Notes: generated by a model from the sequence alone, not told the origin. Positions 43,114 through 52,387 are shown, numbered from the stretch's first letter. The stretch is DNA of 64,000 bases from Sediminicola sp035798135 (GCA_035798135.1 JAPFBR010000002.1:595122-659121), one strand, 5' to 3'. Numbers and translations: made by a program.

Positions 43114-43143
43114 TTGTAAATTATAATTAATAAAGTAATTTTG
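43114..43143 (+). promoter_or_regulatory. rplS promoter (TTG-N19-TAATTTTG)
   Basis: TTG at 43114-43116, a 19-nt spacer and TAATTTTG at 43136-43143 match the full Bacteroidota consensus, the best promoter in the window. The resulting leader of about 65 nt before the ATG at 43216 contains the inverted repeat GTTAA-AA-TTAAC. Confidence 0.8.
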
Positions 43144-43215
43144 CAACCTGTTAAAATTAACCTCTGGCGATATACGTGGATGTTGATTTTAAGAAACTAT
43201 AAAAATAAAATTAAG

Positions 43216-43566
43216 ATGGAATCATTAATTAAATTTGTTCAAGACGAATTTGTTCCTAAGAAGGACTTTCCAAAATTCTCGGCAGGTGACACTATCACTG
43301 TGTATTATGAGATTAAGGAAGGTGAAAAGACCCGTACCCAGTTCTTTAAAGGTGTTGTTATACAAAGAAAAGGAACTGGAACCACAGAAACATTTACTAT
43401 CCGTAAAATGTCCGGTACTGTAGGTGTTGAACGTATTTTCCCAGTGAATATGCCCGCTTTGCAAAAAGTAGAGGTGAACAAAAAAGGTAAAGTACGTAGA
43501 GCTCGTATTTACTACTTTAGAGGCCTTACAGGTAAAAAAGCAAGAATTAAAGAAGTTAGATTGTAA
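43216..43566 (+). CDS. rplS: 50S ribosomal protein L19
   Basis: L19 sits at the 30S-50S interface of the large subunit. The 116-residue product MESLIKFVQDEFVPKKDFPKFSAGDTITVYYEIKEGEKTRTQFFKGVVIQRKGTGTTETFTIRKMSGTVGVERIFPVNMPALQKVEVNKKGKVRRARIYYFRGLTGKKARIKE is a typical L19. The frame is open upstream to 43141, but the preceding promoter (43114-43143) and the conserved N-terminus fix the ATG at 43216. A terminator follows 21 bp after the stop. Confidence 0.97.
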   Translation: MESLIKFVQDEFVPKKDFPKFSAGDTITVYYEIKEGEKTRTQFFKGVVIQRKGTGTTETFTIRKMSGTVGVERIFPVNMPALQKVEVNKKGKVRRARIYYFRGLTGKKARIKEVRL

Positions 43567-43587
43567 CTTTTTTATCCTTCATATATT

Positions 43588-43616
43588 AAAAAATCCACCT
43601 TCTTGGTGGATTTTTT
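43588..43616 (+). terminator. Intrinsic terminator after rplS
   Basis: AAAAAATCCACC, a 5-nt loop and GGTGGATTTTTT form a perfect 12-bp stem with a T6 tail. It could act on both strands. Confidence 0.93.
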
Positions 43617-44074
43617 GTTATCAACAATTGTTCATTGCTATTGTTCATAGGGTGTTGATTACTAATTCTTTACAAAATTGTTCCAAGATTGATATATTAT
43701 TTGTATCTTCCATTATGATTTAAAGGAAAAATCTTTTTAGAGGATTCCAAATCATTATAAAGCTTGCGTTCTTTATATTGTTGTTTGGCTTTTTAAGATG
43801 AAAATGCAGCAATGTGTATTCAAATTATAAAGTTTCTTATTGCCAATTACACATATAATTGGTTCTGAAGTTAACACTGATGTCATATAGGTTCAATGTA
43901 GATTTGACCACAAAGGCATTAGATCGTTAAAACAACGAGAAGAAACACAGAGTAGTTGCTTGGTTTTTTAATTAAGGACGAAAAATGTTTCAAACGTTGA
44001 AATAGTGGATCGAAGGCAATCAATGGTTGCCGTTTTGTAGAAAATGCAAAACACACAGTTTGAAAGCTATTTCT

Positions 44075-44115
44075 AAAAAGCCATATCAATGTATTCGTAC
44101 AATGATATGGCTTTT
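44075..44115. terminator. Strong hairpin, terminator-like on both strands
   Basis: AAAAGCCATATCA pairs perfectly with TGATATGGCTTTT over 13 bp; the 15-nt loop can form a small GTA/TAC inner stem. On the minus strand a T5 tail follows. No annotated gene ends next to it on the plus strand, so it suggests an unrecognised transcript on one strand. Confidence 0.7.
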
Positions 44116-44116
44116 G

Positions 44117-44206
44117 TTATTTTAGACTTTTTATAGACCTACCTAATAGGCTGTAATACCTATTTAATTTCTTTAACAAAGAGAGCGCATTGGTAAGGTT
44201 GCCCAT
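44117..44206 (-). CDS. Possible small protein, 29 residues
   Basis: An ATG at 44206 opens the frame MGNLTNALSLLKKLNRYYSL, continuing to SIKSLK before a TAA, followed immediately by the hairpin at 44115-44075. AAGGAGG lies 4 nt before the ATG, a full Shine-Dalgarno, which is rare in this phylum. The frame also continues upstream for another 49 codons to 44353, but that part is antisense to the isocitrate dehydrogenase promoter. I do not recognise the sequence. Expression is unproven and chance is a real alternative. Confidence 0.25.
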   Translation of the reverse strand: MGNLTNALSLLKKLNRYYSLLGRSIKSLK

Positions 44207-44331
44207 CGTCCCTCCTTCCAAACATCCATCATTATGGAATAATACACCACAAGCAATTCCAAATATCATAATTGACAAAGAATTAGCAAAAAGATTAAAT
44301 ATTTGCAAGGTTTTAAGCTGTACGAAAATCG

Positions 44332-44339
44332 TATATTTG
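44332..44339 (+). promoter_or_regulatory. -7 promoter element (TATATTTG) of the isocitrate dehydrogenase gene
   Basis: TATATTTGCACC matches the typical extended -7 region and lies 27 nt before the ATG at 44367. A TTG further upstream is spaced 26 nt, too far for a standard -33 box. Confidence 0.6.
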
Positions 44340-44366
44340 CACCGCTCAAACACTTAAATATAAGAG

Positions 44367-46586
44367 ATGCCAAAAATAATATACACTAAAACTGATGAGG
44401 CCCCTGCGCTGGCTACTGAATCATTTCTACCCATTGTTAAAGCATTCACTAAAACTTCTGGAATAACCATTGAAACCAAGGATATTTCATTGTCCGGCAG
44501 AATAATAGCCACTTTCCCGGATTTTTTAAATCCCGATCAAAGAATTTCGGACGATTTGGCAGAATTGGGTGCCTTGGCTAAAACACCGGAAGCCAACATC
44601 ATCAAATTACCAAACATCTCTGCTTCCATACCACAGCTTAAAGAGGTGATCGCAGAACTTCAATCACAAGATTATGCCGTTCCCAGCTATCCGGATGAGC
44701 CTAAGAATGACCAGGAAAAAAATATAAAATCCAGATACGACAAAATTAAGGGAAGCGCCGTTAACCCTGTATTACGCGAAGGAAACTCCGACAGAAGAGC
44801 TCCAAAAGCAATAAAAAATTACGCCAAGAAAAACCCACACTCCATGGGGGCTTGGAGTCCAGATTCAAAATCCCACGTAGCCACTATGGACCACGGTGAT
44901 TTTTATGCCAATGAAAAATCTTTGACCTTTGACAAGGCAACCACCATAAAGGTTGAATTGGTCAAAGCCGATGGGTCAACCAGAATTTTAAAGGATAAGA
45001 TTTCTGTCCTGGCCGGTGAAATCATCGATGCCACAGTAATGAACAAAAAGGCCTTATTGGCTTTCCTAAAAGAGCAGGTGATCAACGCCAAGAAAGAAGG
45101 TGTCTTGTTCTCCCTGCATATGAAGGCTACCATGATGAAGGTTTCCGATCCAATCATTTTTGGACATGCCGTTGAGGTGTTTTTTGATGATGTATTCGCG
45201 AAACATGCCGAGACTTTCAAAAAAATTGGAATCAATGCCAATAATGGACTGGAAAATCTATTAACCAATTTGTCAGAACTTCCAGAGGCCAAGAGAAAAG
45301 AAATTGAAGCCGATATTGAATCGGCGATTGCCAATGGACCTGATTTGGCTATGGTGAATTCAGATAAGGGGGTTACGAACCTTCATGTTCCCAGTGATAT
45401 TATTGTAGATGCTTCCATGCCTGCCATGATTCGAAATTCGGGCCAGATGTGGAATGCCAAGGGCCAAGCCCAGGACACCAAAGCAGTTATTCCTGATAGC
45501 AGTTATGCCGGTGTTTTTGAGGCCACAATTGAGTTCTGTAAAAAGAATGGCGCATTTGATCCGAGAACAATGGGGACGGTTCCCAATGTTGGACTAATGG
45601 CACAAAAGGCAGAAGAATACGGTTCCCATGACAAAACTTTTGAAATTGAGGGCAATGGTACCGTAAATGTTGTAGATACCACATCTGGGGACGTACTTAT
45701 CCAACACAATGTGGAGCTAGGTGATATCTGGAGAATGTGTCAGGTTAAAGATGCCCCAATCCAAGATTGGATAAAACTCGCGGTTACCAGAGCAAGGGCT
45801 AGTGGAACCCCTGCTGTATTTTGGTTGGACAAAAATAGGGCCCATGATATGGAACTTATTACCAAAGTGAATACTTACCTTCCTAATTATGATACTTCTG
45901 GACTGGACATTCGTATTTTATCCCCTAACGAAGCCACATTATTTACCTTAAAAAGATTAAAAGCAGGTGAGGATACCATCTCCATTACCGGTAACGTCTT
46001 AAGAGACTACTTGACAGATCTTTTTCCAATATTAGAGGTAGGCACCAGTGCGAAAATGCTTTCTATTGTTCCCTTAATGAACGGTGGGGGATTATTTGAA
46101 ACTGGTGCAGGAGGTTCCGCGCCTAAACATGTAGAACAATTTTTGGAAGAGGGCCATCTACGATGGGATTCTTTGGGAGAATTTTTAGCACTTGGGGTTT
46201 CATTGGAACACTACTCCGAAAAGAACAATAATCCGAAAGCTTTGGTTTTGGCTGATGCCTTGGACCTTGCCACTGAAAAATTCTTGGACAATGATAGATC
46301 ACCGTCCAGAAAAGTTGGTGAATTGGACAACAGGGGAAGTCATTTTTACATAGCTCTCTATTGGGCACAAGCTTTGGCCAGTCAAAACAAGGATCCAGAA
46401 CTCAAAGCCATCTTTACAAAAGTGGCCAAGGAATTGGAAGAAAGTGAATCCAATGTTATTTCAGAGCTAAATGCAGCCCAAGGGTCTCCAAACAACCTAG
46501 GGGGTTATTACAAGCCTAATGTGGCCCTTATGGAAAAAGCTATGAGACCTAGCAATGCGTTCAATACTATCTTGAGCCAGATCTAA
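44367..46586 (+). CDS. icd: NADP-dependent isocitrate dehydrogenase, monomeric type
   Basis: The enzyme converts isocitrate to 2-oxoglutarate and CO2 in the TCA cycle. At 739 residues it is the large monomeric form (IDH-II), unrelated in length to the 45-kDa dimeric enzyme. Diagnostic stretches are IIYTKTDEAPALATESFLPIVKAFT, LPNISASIPQLKEVIAELQ, EGNSDRRAPKAIKNYAKKNPHSMGAWSPDSKSHVATMDHGDFYANEKS, and MVNSDKGVTNLHVPSDIIVDASMPAMIRNSGQMWN. It has its own promoter and a strong terminator and thus is monocistronic. Confidence 0.96.
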   Translation: MPKIIYTKTDEAPALATESFLPIVKAFTKTSGITIETKDISLSGRIIATFPDFLNPDQRISDDLAELGALAKTPEANIIKLPNISASIPQLKEVIAELQSQDYAVPSYPDEPKNDQEKNIKSRYDKIKGSAVNPVLREGNSDRRAPKAIKNYAKKNPHSMGAWSPDSKSHVATMDHGDFYANEKSLTFDKATTIKVELVKADGSTRILKDKISVLAGEIIDATVMNKKALLAFLKEQVINAKKEGVLFSLHMKATMMKVSDPIIFGHAVEVFFDDVFAKHAETFKKIGINANNGLENLLTNLSELPEAKRKEIEADIESAIANGPDLAMVNSDKGVTNLHVPSDIIVDASMPAMIRNSGQMWNAKGQAQDTKAVIPDSSYAGVFEATIEFCKKNGAFDPRTMGTVPNVGLMAQKAEEYGSHDKTFEIEGNGTVNVVDTTSGDVLIQHNVELGDIWRMCQVKDAPIQDWIKLAVTRARASGTPAVFWLDKNRAHDMELITKVNTYLPNYDTSGLDIRILSPNEATLFTLKRLKAGEDTISITGNVLRDYLTDLFPILEVGTSAKMLSIVPLMNGGGLFETGAGGSAPKHVEQFLEEGHLRWDSLGEFLALGVSLEHYSEKNNNPKALVLADALDLATEKFLDNDRSPSRKVGELDNRGSHFYIALYWAQALASQNKDPELKAIFTKVAKELEESESNVISELNAAQGSPNNLGGYYKPNVALMEKAMRPSNAFNTILSQI

Positions 46587-46600
46587 GGTTCTATTCATAT

Positions 46601-46635
46601 AAAAAAAGGCCCAACCTGAACTGTTGGGCCTTTTT
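46601..46635 (+). terminator. Intrinsic terminator after icd
   Basis: AGGCCCAAC, a 7-nt loop and GTTGGGCCT form a perfect 9-bp GC-rich stem flanked by A7 and T5. It closes the isocitrate dehydrogenase transcript. Confidence 0.93.
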
Positions 46636-46696
46636 ATTTAAAATAACAATTTTCAGGCATTAATTATTCTATTTACATTTATCCAAAACAGTTTTA

Positions 46697-49072
46697 ATGC
46701 GGTATAAGTACTGGTCCGTCTTTTTCGGTTTGTTTTTGTTTACTCTTTGTTCCTTTTCGCAACAGAAGTATACCCTAAGCGGTACCATTAGTGAATTGAG
46801 TAGTAATGAATCTTTAATTGGGGTAACAGTCGCCATACCGGAATTAAAAACGGGGGTGGTAAGTAATGAATACGGTTTCTTTTCCATTACATTGCCCGAA
46901 GGAACCTATGAGATTCAGATAAGCGCCATCGGTTTTAAAGAGGTCATTCAAAACATCGTCTTGACAGAAAATCTGAAACTCAATTTCCAACTGGACGAAG
47001 AGGCTGAAGAATTGGAAGAGGTAATCCTAGTGGAGGATGTTGAAAAACTAAATATCCGCAAACCCCAAATGAGCGTCAATACTTTAAGTGCGGGGACCAT
47101 AAAAAAGATCCCGGTTGTTTTGGGAGAGGCTGATGTCATAAAATCCATTCTCCTACTTCCAGGAGTCACCAGTGCCGGTGAAGGTGCATCCGGATTTAAT
47201 GTAAGGGGCGGTGCCGCAGATCAAAACCTAATTCTCTTGGATGAGGCCATTATTTTTAATTCCTCCCATCTCTTTGGATTCTTTTCTGTATTCAACCCGG
47301 ATGCGATAAAAGATATTAAATTGTTCAAAGGGGGAATACCCGCTAAATATGGAGGAAGACTTTCATCCGTATTGGATATTTACCAAAAAGATGGCAATAG
47401 TAAAGCCTTGAAAATAAGTGGCGGTATTGGAGCAGTTTCCAGTAGACTACTAGTGGAAGGGCCATTGGAAAAAGATAAAAGCGCATTCCTAATAGGCGGC
47501 AGGGCCTCTTATGCACATTTGTTCCTCCCTCTTTTTAATAATGACAACAAGGCCTATTTCTATGACCTGAATACCAAGCTCAACTATAAAATAGACGATA
47601 GCAACAATATCTACCTTTCAGGCTATTTTGGAAGGGACGTATTCAGTATCTCAGAACGTTTTGTGAATGTTTATGGTAATTCCGTTTTCAACTTGCGCTG
47701 GAACCATTTGTTTTCAGACCGACTCTTTTCCAATCTATCCTTGATTTATTCTGACTATTTCTACGGATTGGAATTGGATTTTGTGGGTTTCAAGTGGAAT
47801 TCAGGAATCCGTAATTTCAATATTAAATATGATTTTAAACAGTACGTATCCAATACATTTCAATTAAACTATGGCCTAAACAATATATACTATAACTTCA
47901 ATCCAGGTGAGATTGAACCCAACAGGGAAGACTCCGGGATAGTTGCGGAGCAATTGACTCAAAAATACGCCAATGAATTTGCTGCTTATATTGATGCGGA
48001 ACATCAAGTGTCCGACCAGCTTACATTACAATATGGATTGCGATGGAGCAATTTTATGAGGCTGGGACAAGATCAGCTAAACAAGTATCAGGACAATATT
48101 CCTGTCCTATTCAATCAGGAATTTCAAATCTATGAAAAAGCCGAACCAATTGGTGTTGAAAGTTATAAACGAATGGACCGATTGGCAACCTTCAACACCT
48201 TGGAACCAAGATTGGCAGTAGCTCTGGCACTAAATGACAAAAGTTCAATTAAGGCCAGTTACAATCATATGGCCCAATATTTAAGCCTATTGTCAAATAC
48301 CAACTCCCCTACCCCTTTGGATGTATGGACCCCAAGTGGTCCCTATGTGAAACCACAGCTTTTAGATCAATTTGCCCTGGGATATTTCAGAAATTTTAAG
48401 GACAATGAATACTCATTGGCCACAGAGGTTTTTTATAAGGATATTGATAATAGGATTGATTATATAGATGGTGCTGATTTAATTGCGAACAATGCCATAG
48501 AGCAAGTCATCCTCAATGGGCAGGCAAGGGCTTATGGGTGGGAATTCTCGTTTAATAAAAATGAGGGGGCTTTGCAAGGCTGGATATCTTACACCCTATC
48601 CAAATCTGAACAAAGAACACCTGGAAGGACTGCAGAAGAACCCGGGATAAACATGGGAAATTGGTATACCACTGCATATGATAAAACCCATGATATTGCT
48701 ATCAATGCTTCCTATGAATTGAATTCAAAATGGAGCTTTAACAGCAACTTTATTTTTCAGACAGGGCAACCTACCAATTACCCAATTGGCCAATATGAAT
48801 TTAAAGGCTTGGTCATCCCCATTTATGGTGGTCGCAATGAGCAACGTTTGCCTGCTTATCACAGATGGGACATTGCCGCTACCCTGACCCCTCGAAAGAA
48901 TAAGAACAGAAATTGGCAAGGAGAATGGGTATTCAGTATCTATAATATATATAATAGGCGTAATGCGGCCTCCATAAATTTTGAGCAGAACCAAGATACA
49001 GGTAGAAACGAGGCGATCCGTACCGCTATTTTTGGATTGGTGCCATCCGTCACCTATAATTTTAAATTTTAA
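46697..49072 (+). CDS. TonB-dependent receptor with carboxypeptidase-like domain
   Basis: The 791-residue outer-membrane receptor has a signal peptide (MRYKYWSVFFGLFLFTLCSFSQ), a CarboxypepD_reg-like domain (YTLSGTISELSSNESLIGVTVAIPELKTGVVSNEYGFFSITLPEGTYEIQISAIGF, about 24-95), a plug domain (LGEADVIKSILLLPGVTSAGEGASGFNVRGGAADQNLILLDEAIIFN, about 140-230) and a beta barrel ending in the aromatic strand VPSVTYNFKF. It is followed 1 bp later by a DUF4249 lipoprotein gene, a pairing common in Bacteroidota and distinct from SusC/SusD. The substrate is unknown. Confidence 0.93.
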   Translation: MRYKYWSVFFGLFLFTLCSFSQQKYTLSGTISELSSNESLIGVTVAIPELKTGVVSNEYGFFSITLPEGTYEIQISAIGFKEVIQNIVLTENLKLNFQLDEEAEELEEVILVEDVEKLNIRKPQMSVNTLSAGTIKKIPVVLGEADVIKSILLLPGVTSAGEGASGFNVRGGAADQNLILLDEAIIFNSSHLFGFFSVFNPDAIKDIKLFKGGIPAKYGGRLSSVLDIYQKDGNSKALKISGGIGAVSSRLLVEGPLEKDKSAFLIGGRASYAHLFLPLFNNDNKAYFYDLNTKLNYKIDDSNNIYLSGYFGRDVFSISERFVNVYGNSVFNLRWNHLFSDRLFSNLSLIYSDYFYGLELDFVGFKWNSGIRNFNIKYDFKQYVSNTFQLNYGLNNIYYNFNPGEIEPNREDSGIVAEQLTQKYANEFAAYIDAEHQVSDQLTLQYGLRWSNFMRLGQDQLNKYQDNIPVLFNQEFQIYEKAEPIGVESYKRMDRLATFNTLEPRLAVALALNDKSSIKASYNHMAQYLSLLSNTNSPTPLDVWTPSGPYVKPQLLDQFALGYFRNFKDNEYSLATEVFYKDIDNRIDYIDGADLIANNAIEQVILNGQARAYGWEFSFNKNEGALQGWISYTLSKSEQRTPGRTAEEPGINMGNWYTTAYDKTHDIAINASYELNSKWSFNSNFIFQTGQPTNYPIGQYEFKGLVIPIYGGRNEQRLPAYHRWDIAATLTPRKNKNRNWQGEWVFSIYNIYNRRNAASINFEQNQDTGRNEAIRTAIFGLVPSVTYNFKF

Positions 49073-49073
49073 C

Positions 49074-49892
49074 ATGGCAACAAAACGGTTTTATATAATA
49101 CTACTAATGATGGTTTTTTTAAGCTGTGAAGACGTCATTCAGGTCGATTTGCCAACATCGGAACCAAGGCTGCTCATCGATGCTAATTTCAGCGTGTTTT
49201 TTAATGAAGTTCCAAGTACCATGGAGGGATCGGTCATCCTAAAACTATCAGCTCCTTTTTATCAAGAAAAATTGGAACCGGCCAACAATGCAACCGTTTT
49301 TATAACAAATATGAATGATGGCAGCATTTATGAATTCACAGAAAATGGGGACACCGGGATATATGAACCAAGAGACCCCTTAAATCTCCCCAATTTTAAT
49401 ACCCAATATGAACTGACAGTACTTTATGAAACTGAAACCTACAAAGGCAATGCAACCCTTATACCTGCTGTGCCCATAGACGAAATCAGTCAAGGGGATG
49501 GTACATTATTTACCGGGGATGAAACAGAGGTTTTGGTGAAGTTTACAGACGATGCCAGCAGGGATGATTATTACTTATTTGATCTTGATTTTGATCTATA
49601 TCTGCCTACGGAAGATCGATTTTACCAAGGGGAACAATTTGTGTTTTCTTATTTTTATGAAGATATTGAACCTGGAAAGGAAGTTACCATTACCATTAAT
49701 GGGGTGGACAAGCAATTTTATAACTACATGAATATTTTGATCGATCAAAGCGGTCAAAACGGAGGTGGACCTTTTGAATCTGCTCCTTCAACCATAAGGG
49801 GCAATATGGTCAACATTACCAACCCAGACAAGTATCCCCTGGGTTATTTTTCCTTGGCCGAGGCCAATAGGCTCTCCTTGGTTATTGAGTGA
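49074..49892 (+). CDS. DUF4249 lipoprotein, partner of the TonB receptor
   Basis: The 272-residue protein has a lipoprotein signal MATKRFYIILLMMVFLSC with Cys 18, followed by EDVIQVDLPTSEPRLLIDANF, the hallmark N-terminus of DUF4249, then Ig-like beta-rich sequence (PANNATVFITNMNDGSIYEFTENGDTGIYEP). These proteins accompany TonB receptors and are assumed to be surface-exposed partners. The ATG at 49074 follows the receptor stop after 1 bp; the frame is open to 48981, but only the ATG start gives the lipoprotein signal. It converges with the second GntP gene at a distance of 8 bp with no clear terminator. Confidence 0.9.
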   Translation: MATKRFYIILLMMVFLSCEDVIQVDLPTSEPRLLIDANFSVFFNEVPSTMEGSVILKLSAPFYQEKLEPANNATVFITNMNDGSIYEFTENGDTGIYEPRDPLNLPNFNTQYELTVLYETETYKGNATLIPAVPIDEISQGDGTLFTGDETEVLVKFTDDASRDDYYLFDLDFDLYLPTEDRFYQGEQFVFSYFYEDIEPGKEVTITINGVDKQFYNYMNILIDQSGQNGGGPFESAPSTIRGNMVNITNPDKYPLGYFSLAEANRLSLVIE

Positions 49893-49900
49893 AGAAATGG

Positions 49901-51247
49901 CTATCCAAAGAAATATTGTATGCCCAATACCAATATCAATCCTGTCATTCCTTGAAGAAAAGTGGCTACGGTATGACTTTTAAGAGCAGTTTTCACGTCC
50001 ATGTTTGAAAATTGGGACACCACCCAAAAATAACTATCGTTCACATGGGAGACGGTCATGGCTCCTGCTCCAATAGCAAGCACGGTGCATGCCTTGGAAA
50101 TTGGTGTTTCCAAACCCAATGATAATAGCAAGGGAGCCATAATTGCAGCTGCGGTTATGATGGCAACCGTTGAACTCCCCTGGGCCGTTTTTAATACGGC
50201 AGCTATAAAAAAAGCAATCAATATTCCACCAAATAATAGGTCTTCCCCAATTGGAATATAGCTAGCTATGTCCATTGCTCTTAGTACACTGCCAAAAGCT
50301 CCGCCCGCACCCGTAATCAAGACAATAAGTCCGGCTTCCTTTAAAGCGCTCACCACCCAATCATATCGGATTTTTAAACTCGCTTTCCTACCCATGTTAA
50401 AAGCAAATACAACTCCAATTAGCAGTGCAATTGTGGGACTGCCCAAAAAACTGATCGCATCTATAAACCATCCTGCTTCCAAATTAAACCCAGGATATTC
50501 CAAGATAGATTTTAAGGCTATCAATAGTATGGGCACCAATAAGGGCAAAAATGCAGATAAAGTACTTACTGTATATTCGTCTTCCTTTTCAGAAGATAAA
50601 TTATCATCATTGTGATCAGTTTCGTCAATATTAGAAACTAGTTTTCTCCCTATATAATTGGCCCAAAGAAAACCAACTAGGGATACAGGAATGGCTACGG
50701 ATAGGCCCAATAGCATTACCAATCCCAAATCTGCCTCCAAAACTGCCGCTGCAGCCAGAGGCCCCGGAGTGGGGGGGACAAAAACATGGGAAGCATAGAG
50801 GCCCGATGCCAGTGCAACGGCAAACACAACTAGGGACAACCCCGTTTTTTTGCTCAATGCTTTGTTCAATGAGGATAAAATGATGAACCCAGAATCACAG
50901 AAAACAGGAATGGAAACAACAAACCCTGTAATGTTCATGGCCAAAGGGGAACGCTTTAGGCCCACCAATTTTAGAATGGTATTCGCCATGACTTTGGTCC
51001 CATTGGTTTTTTCCAAGAAGATACCTATTACGGTCCCAAACGCAATGATTAGTCCAATACTGGACAAAGTCTTTCCAAAACCTTCGGCAATGGTCTCCAA
51101 AATCACCTCGGCCTTCATCCCTAACATTCCTCCTGCCATCAAAGCGGCGATGATCAATGAAAATAGAGGATGTATCTTCAGTTTTATGGTGGCAATAATG
51201 ATAAAAACAATCACCAATAAAAGTACTAGGAAAACATTCATAGGCAA
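49901..51247 (-). CDS. GntP-family permease, probably for glycerate
   Basis: The 448-residue membrane protein is a second member of the GntP family, with FSLIIAALMAGGMLGMKAEVILETIAEGFGKTLSSIGLIIAFGTVIGIFLEKTNGTKVMANTIL, PLAMNITGFVVSIPVFCDSGFIILSSL, HVFVPPTPGPLAAAAVL and QGSSTVAIITAAAIMAPLLL. It lies 6 bp after the glycerate kinase gene in a seven-gene minus-strand locus, so glycerate or a similar small hydroxy acid is a more likely substrate than gluconate. Compared with the paralogue at 9.4 kb, the same blocks are present but many residues differ. Confidence 0.88.
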   Translation of the reverse strand: MPMNVFLVLLLVIVFIIIATIKLKIHPLFSLIIAALMAGGMLGMKAEVILETIAEGFGKTLSSIGLIIAFGTVIGIFLEKTNGTKVMANTILKLVGLKRSPLAMNITGFVVSIPVFCDSGFIILSSLNKALSKKTGLSLVVFAVALASGLYASHVFVPPTPGPLAAAAVLEADLGLVMLLGLSVAIPVSLVGFLWANYIGRKLVSNIDETDHNDDNLSSEKEDEYTVSTLSAFLPLLVPILLIALKSILEYPGFNLEAGWFIDAISFLGSPTIALLIGVVFAFNMGRKASLKIRYDWVVSALKEAGLIVLITGAGGAFGSVLRAMDIASYIPIGEDLLFGGILIAFFIAAVLKTAQGSSTVAIITAAAIMAPLLLSLGLETPISKACTVLAIGAGAMTVSHVNDSYFWVVSQFSNMDVKTALKSHTVATFLQGMTGLILVLGIQYFFG

Positions 51248-51253
51248 TTGGGT

Positions 51254-52387
51254 TTAAGCAGATTTATGTTGCTCGAAATAATTAAAAATAGTTTTTTTTA
51301 TCAATTCGGCCGCGTTATCCATACTATATTGCAAAGGTTGGGACATATCCATTATTTCCAAAACTGCCTCTAAGCCCTTCTTTTTTAATTCAGCCTCTGC
51401 AACATCCAGTTTTCCACATACCGCAATTACTGGAATACGATATTGTAACCCAATATCCATGACACCTTTTATTAATTTCCCATGAAGTGTTTGTTCATCT
51501 ATCTTTCCTTCGCCAGTAATGATATAATCAATGGATGTTTCTTTTAATAACTGTGGAATTCCTGCCAATTTAAAAAGAAATTCGATTCCACTAATAAATT
51601 CAGCATTAAAGAAAGTTTTCAATCCATAGGCTGTGCCCCCTGCCGCACCTGTCCCAGGAACTAATGCATGGTCTACCCCCATTATTTTTTGCACTGTGTA
51701 GGCCAAATTTCGCAATCCCTCATCCAAGTCCTCTATTTGACCACTATCGGCTCCCTTTTGTTTTGCATAGACATATGCAGCTCCTTCCTTTCCAAATAAA
51801 GGATTTGTCACATCATTGACTGCCGTAAAGGATATCCCCTTCCAAATTGAATCATCCATTTTTGGTATTTTGGAAATAAGACTCAAATTCTTTCCTTTTG
51901 GAGATAGTTCGTTGCCTTTGGAATCCATAAACCGATATCCCAAGGCATACGCTATGCCCGTTCCACCATCATTCGTTGCACTGCCGCCTAAACCAATAAT
52001 AATGTTCTTAGCGCCTCTCGTAATAGCATCCTTGATCTGAATTCCAGTTCCAATGGTTGATGTTTCCATAACATTTAGATCAGCATTGGAAAGCAGTTCA
52101 ATTCCCGAAGCTTTTGCCAGTTCCACATAAGCCGTACTATTTGATTCATTGTATAAATAATAAGCCTTAATAGGTCTGCCCAAGGAATCAATGGTAGCTA
52201 CTTCTACCCTTTCCAAGGATATATAGTTTTGTACGGCATCCAAAAATCCGTCACCACCATCAGAGGCCATTACCTTAAATATTTCCGTTTCCGGCATCGA
52301 TTTGAGTATGCCTTCGGACAACGCCTTTATGACACCATCCGCAGTTACGGATCCTTTAAACTTATCTGGAATCAGTAAAACTTTCAT
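51254..52387 (-). CDS. Glycerate kinase, GlxK/GarK family
   Basis: The 377-residue enzyme phosphorylates D-glycerate. Seen: MKVLLIPDKFKGSVTADGVIKALSEGI at the N-terminus (IxPDxFKGS motif), VMASDGGDGFLDAVQ, KNIIIGLGGSATNDGGTGIAYALGYRFMDSKG and VPGTGAAGGTAYGLKTFFNAEFISGIEFLF, then YIITGEGKIDEQTLHGK. These are the standard blocks of glycerate kinase type 1, which usually gives 2-phosphoglycerate. It overlaps the SSS transporter gene by 4 bp and precedes the GntP permease. Its presence is the strongest clue that this locus degrades a glycerate-containing compound. Confidence 0.94.
   Translation of the reverse strand: MKVLLIPDKFKGSVTADGVIKALSEGILKSMPETEIFKVMASDGGDGFLDAVQNYISLERVEVATIDSLGRPIKAYYLYNESNSTAYVELAKASGIELLSNADLNVMETSTIGTGIQIKDAITRGAKNIIIGLGGSATNDGGTGIAYALGYRFMDSKGNELSPKGKNLSLISKIPKMDDSIWKGISFTAVNDVTNPLFGKEGAAYVYAKQKGADSGQIEDLDEGLRNLAYTVQKIMGVDHALVPGTGAAGGTAYGLKTFFNAEFISGIEFLFKLAGIPQLLKETSIDYIITGEGKIDEQTLHGKLIKGVMDIGLQYRIPVIAVCGKLDVAEAELKKKGLEAVLEIMDMSQPLQYSMDNAAELIKKTIFNYFEQHKSA

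Larger units (their letters stand above)
43617..44331. other. 715-bp region without a clearly supported gene
   Basis: After the rplS terminator the sequence is AT-rich with many stops on the plus strand. I see no long conserved frame, tRNA, tmRNA or insertion sequence. Three things deserve note: the terminator-like hairpin at 44075-44115, a 29-codon open frame on the minus strand that ends 1 bp beyond it, and an unusually long gap for such a compact genome. A small RNA ending at the hairpin or a decayed gene would both fit. The right edge is the promoter of the isocitrate dehydrogenase gene. Confidence 0.5.

Noticed and set aside
46697..49892. SusC/SusD polysaccharide locus at the first TonB receptor
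   Set aside because: The partner is a DUF4249 lipoprotein, not a SusD, and no glycoside hydrolase gene is adjacent.
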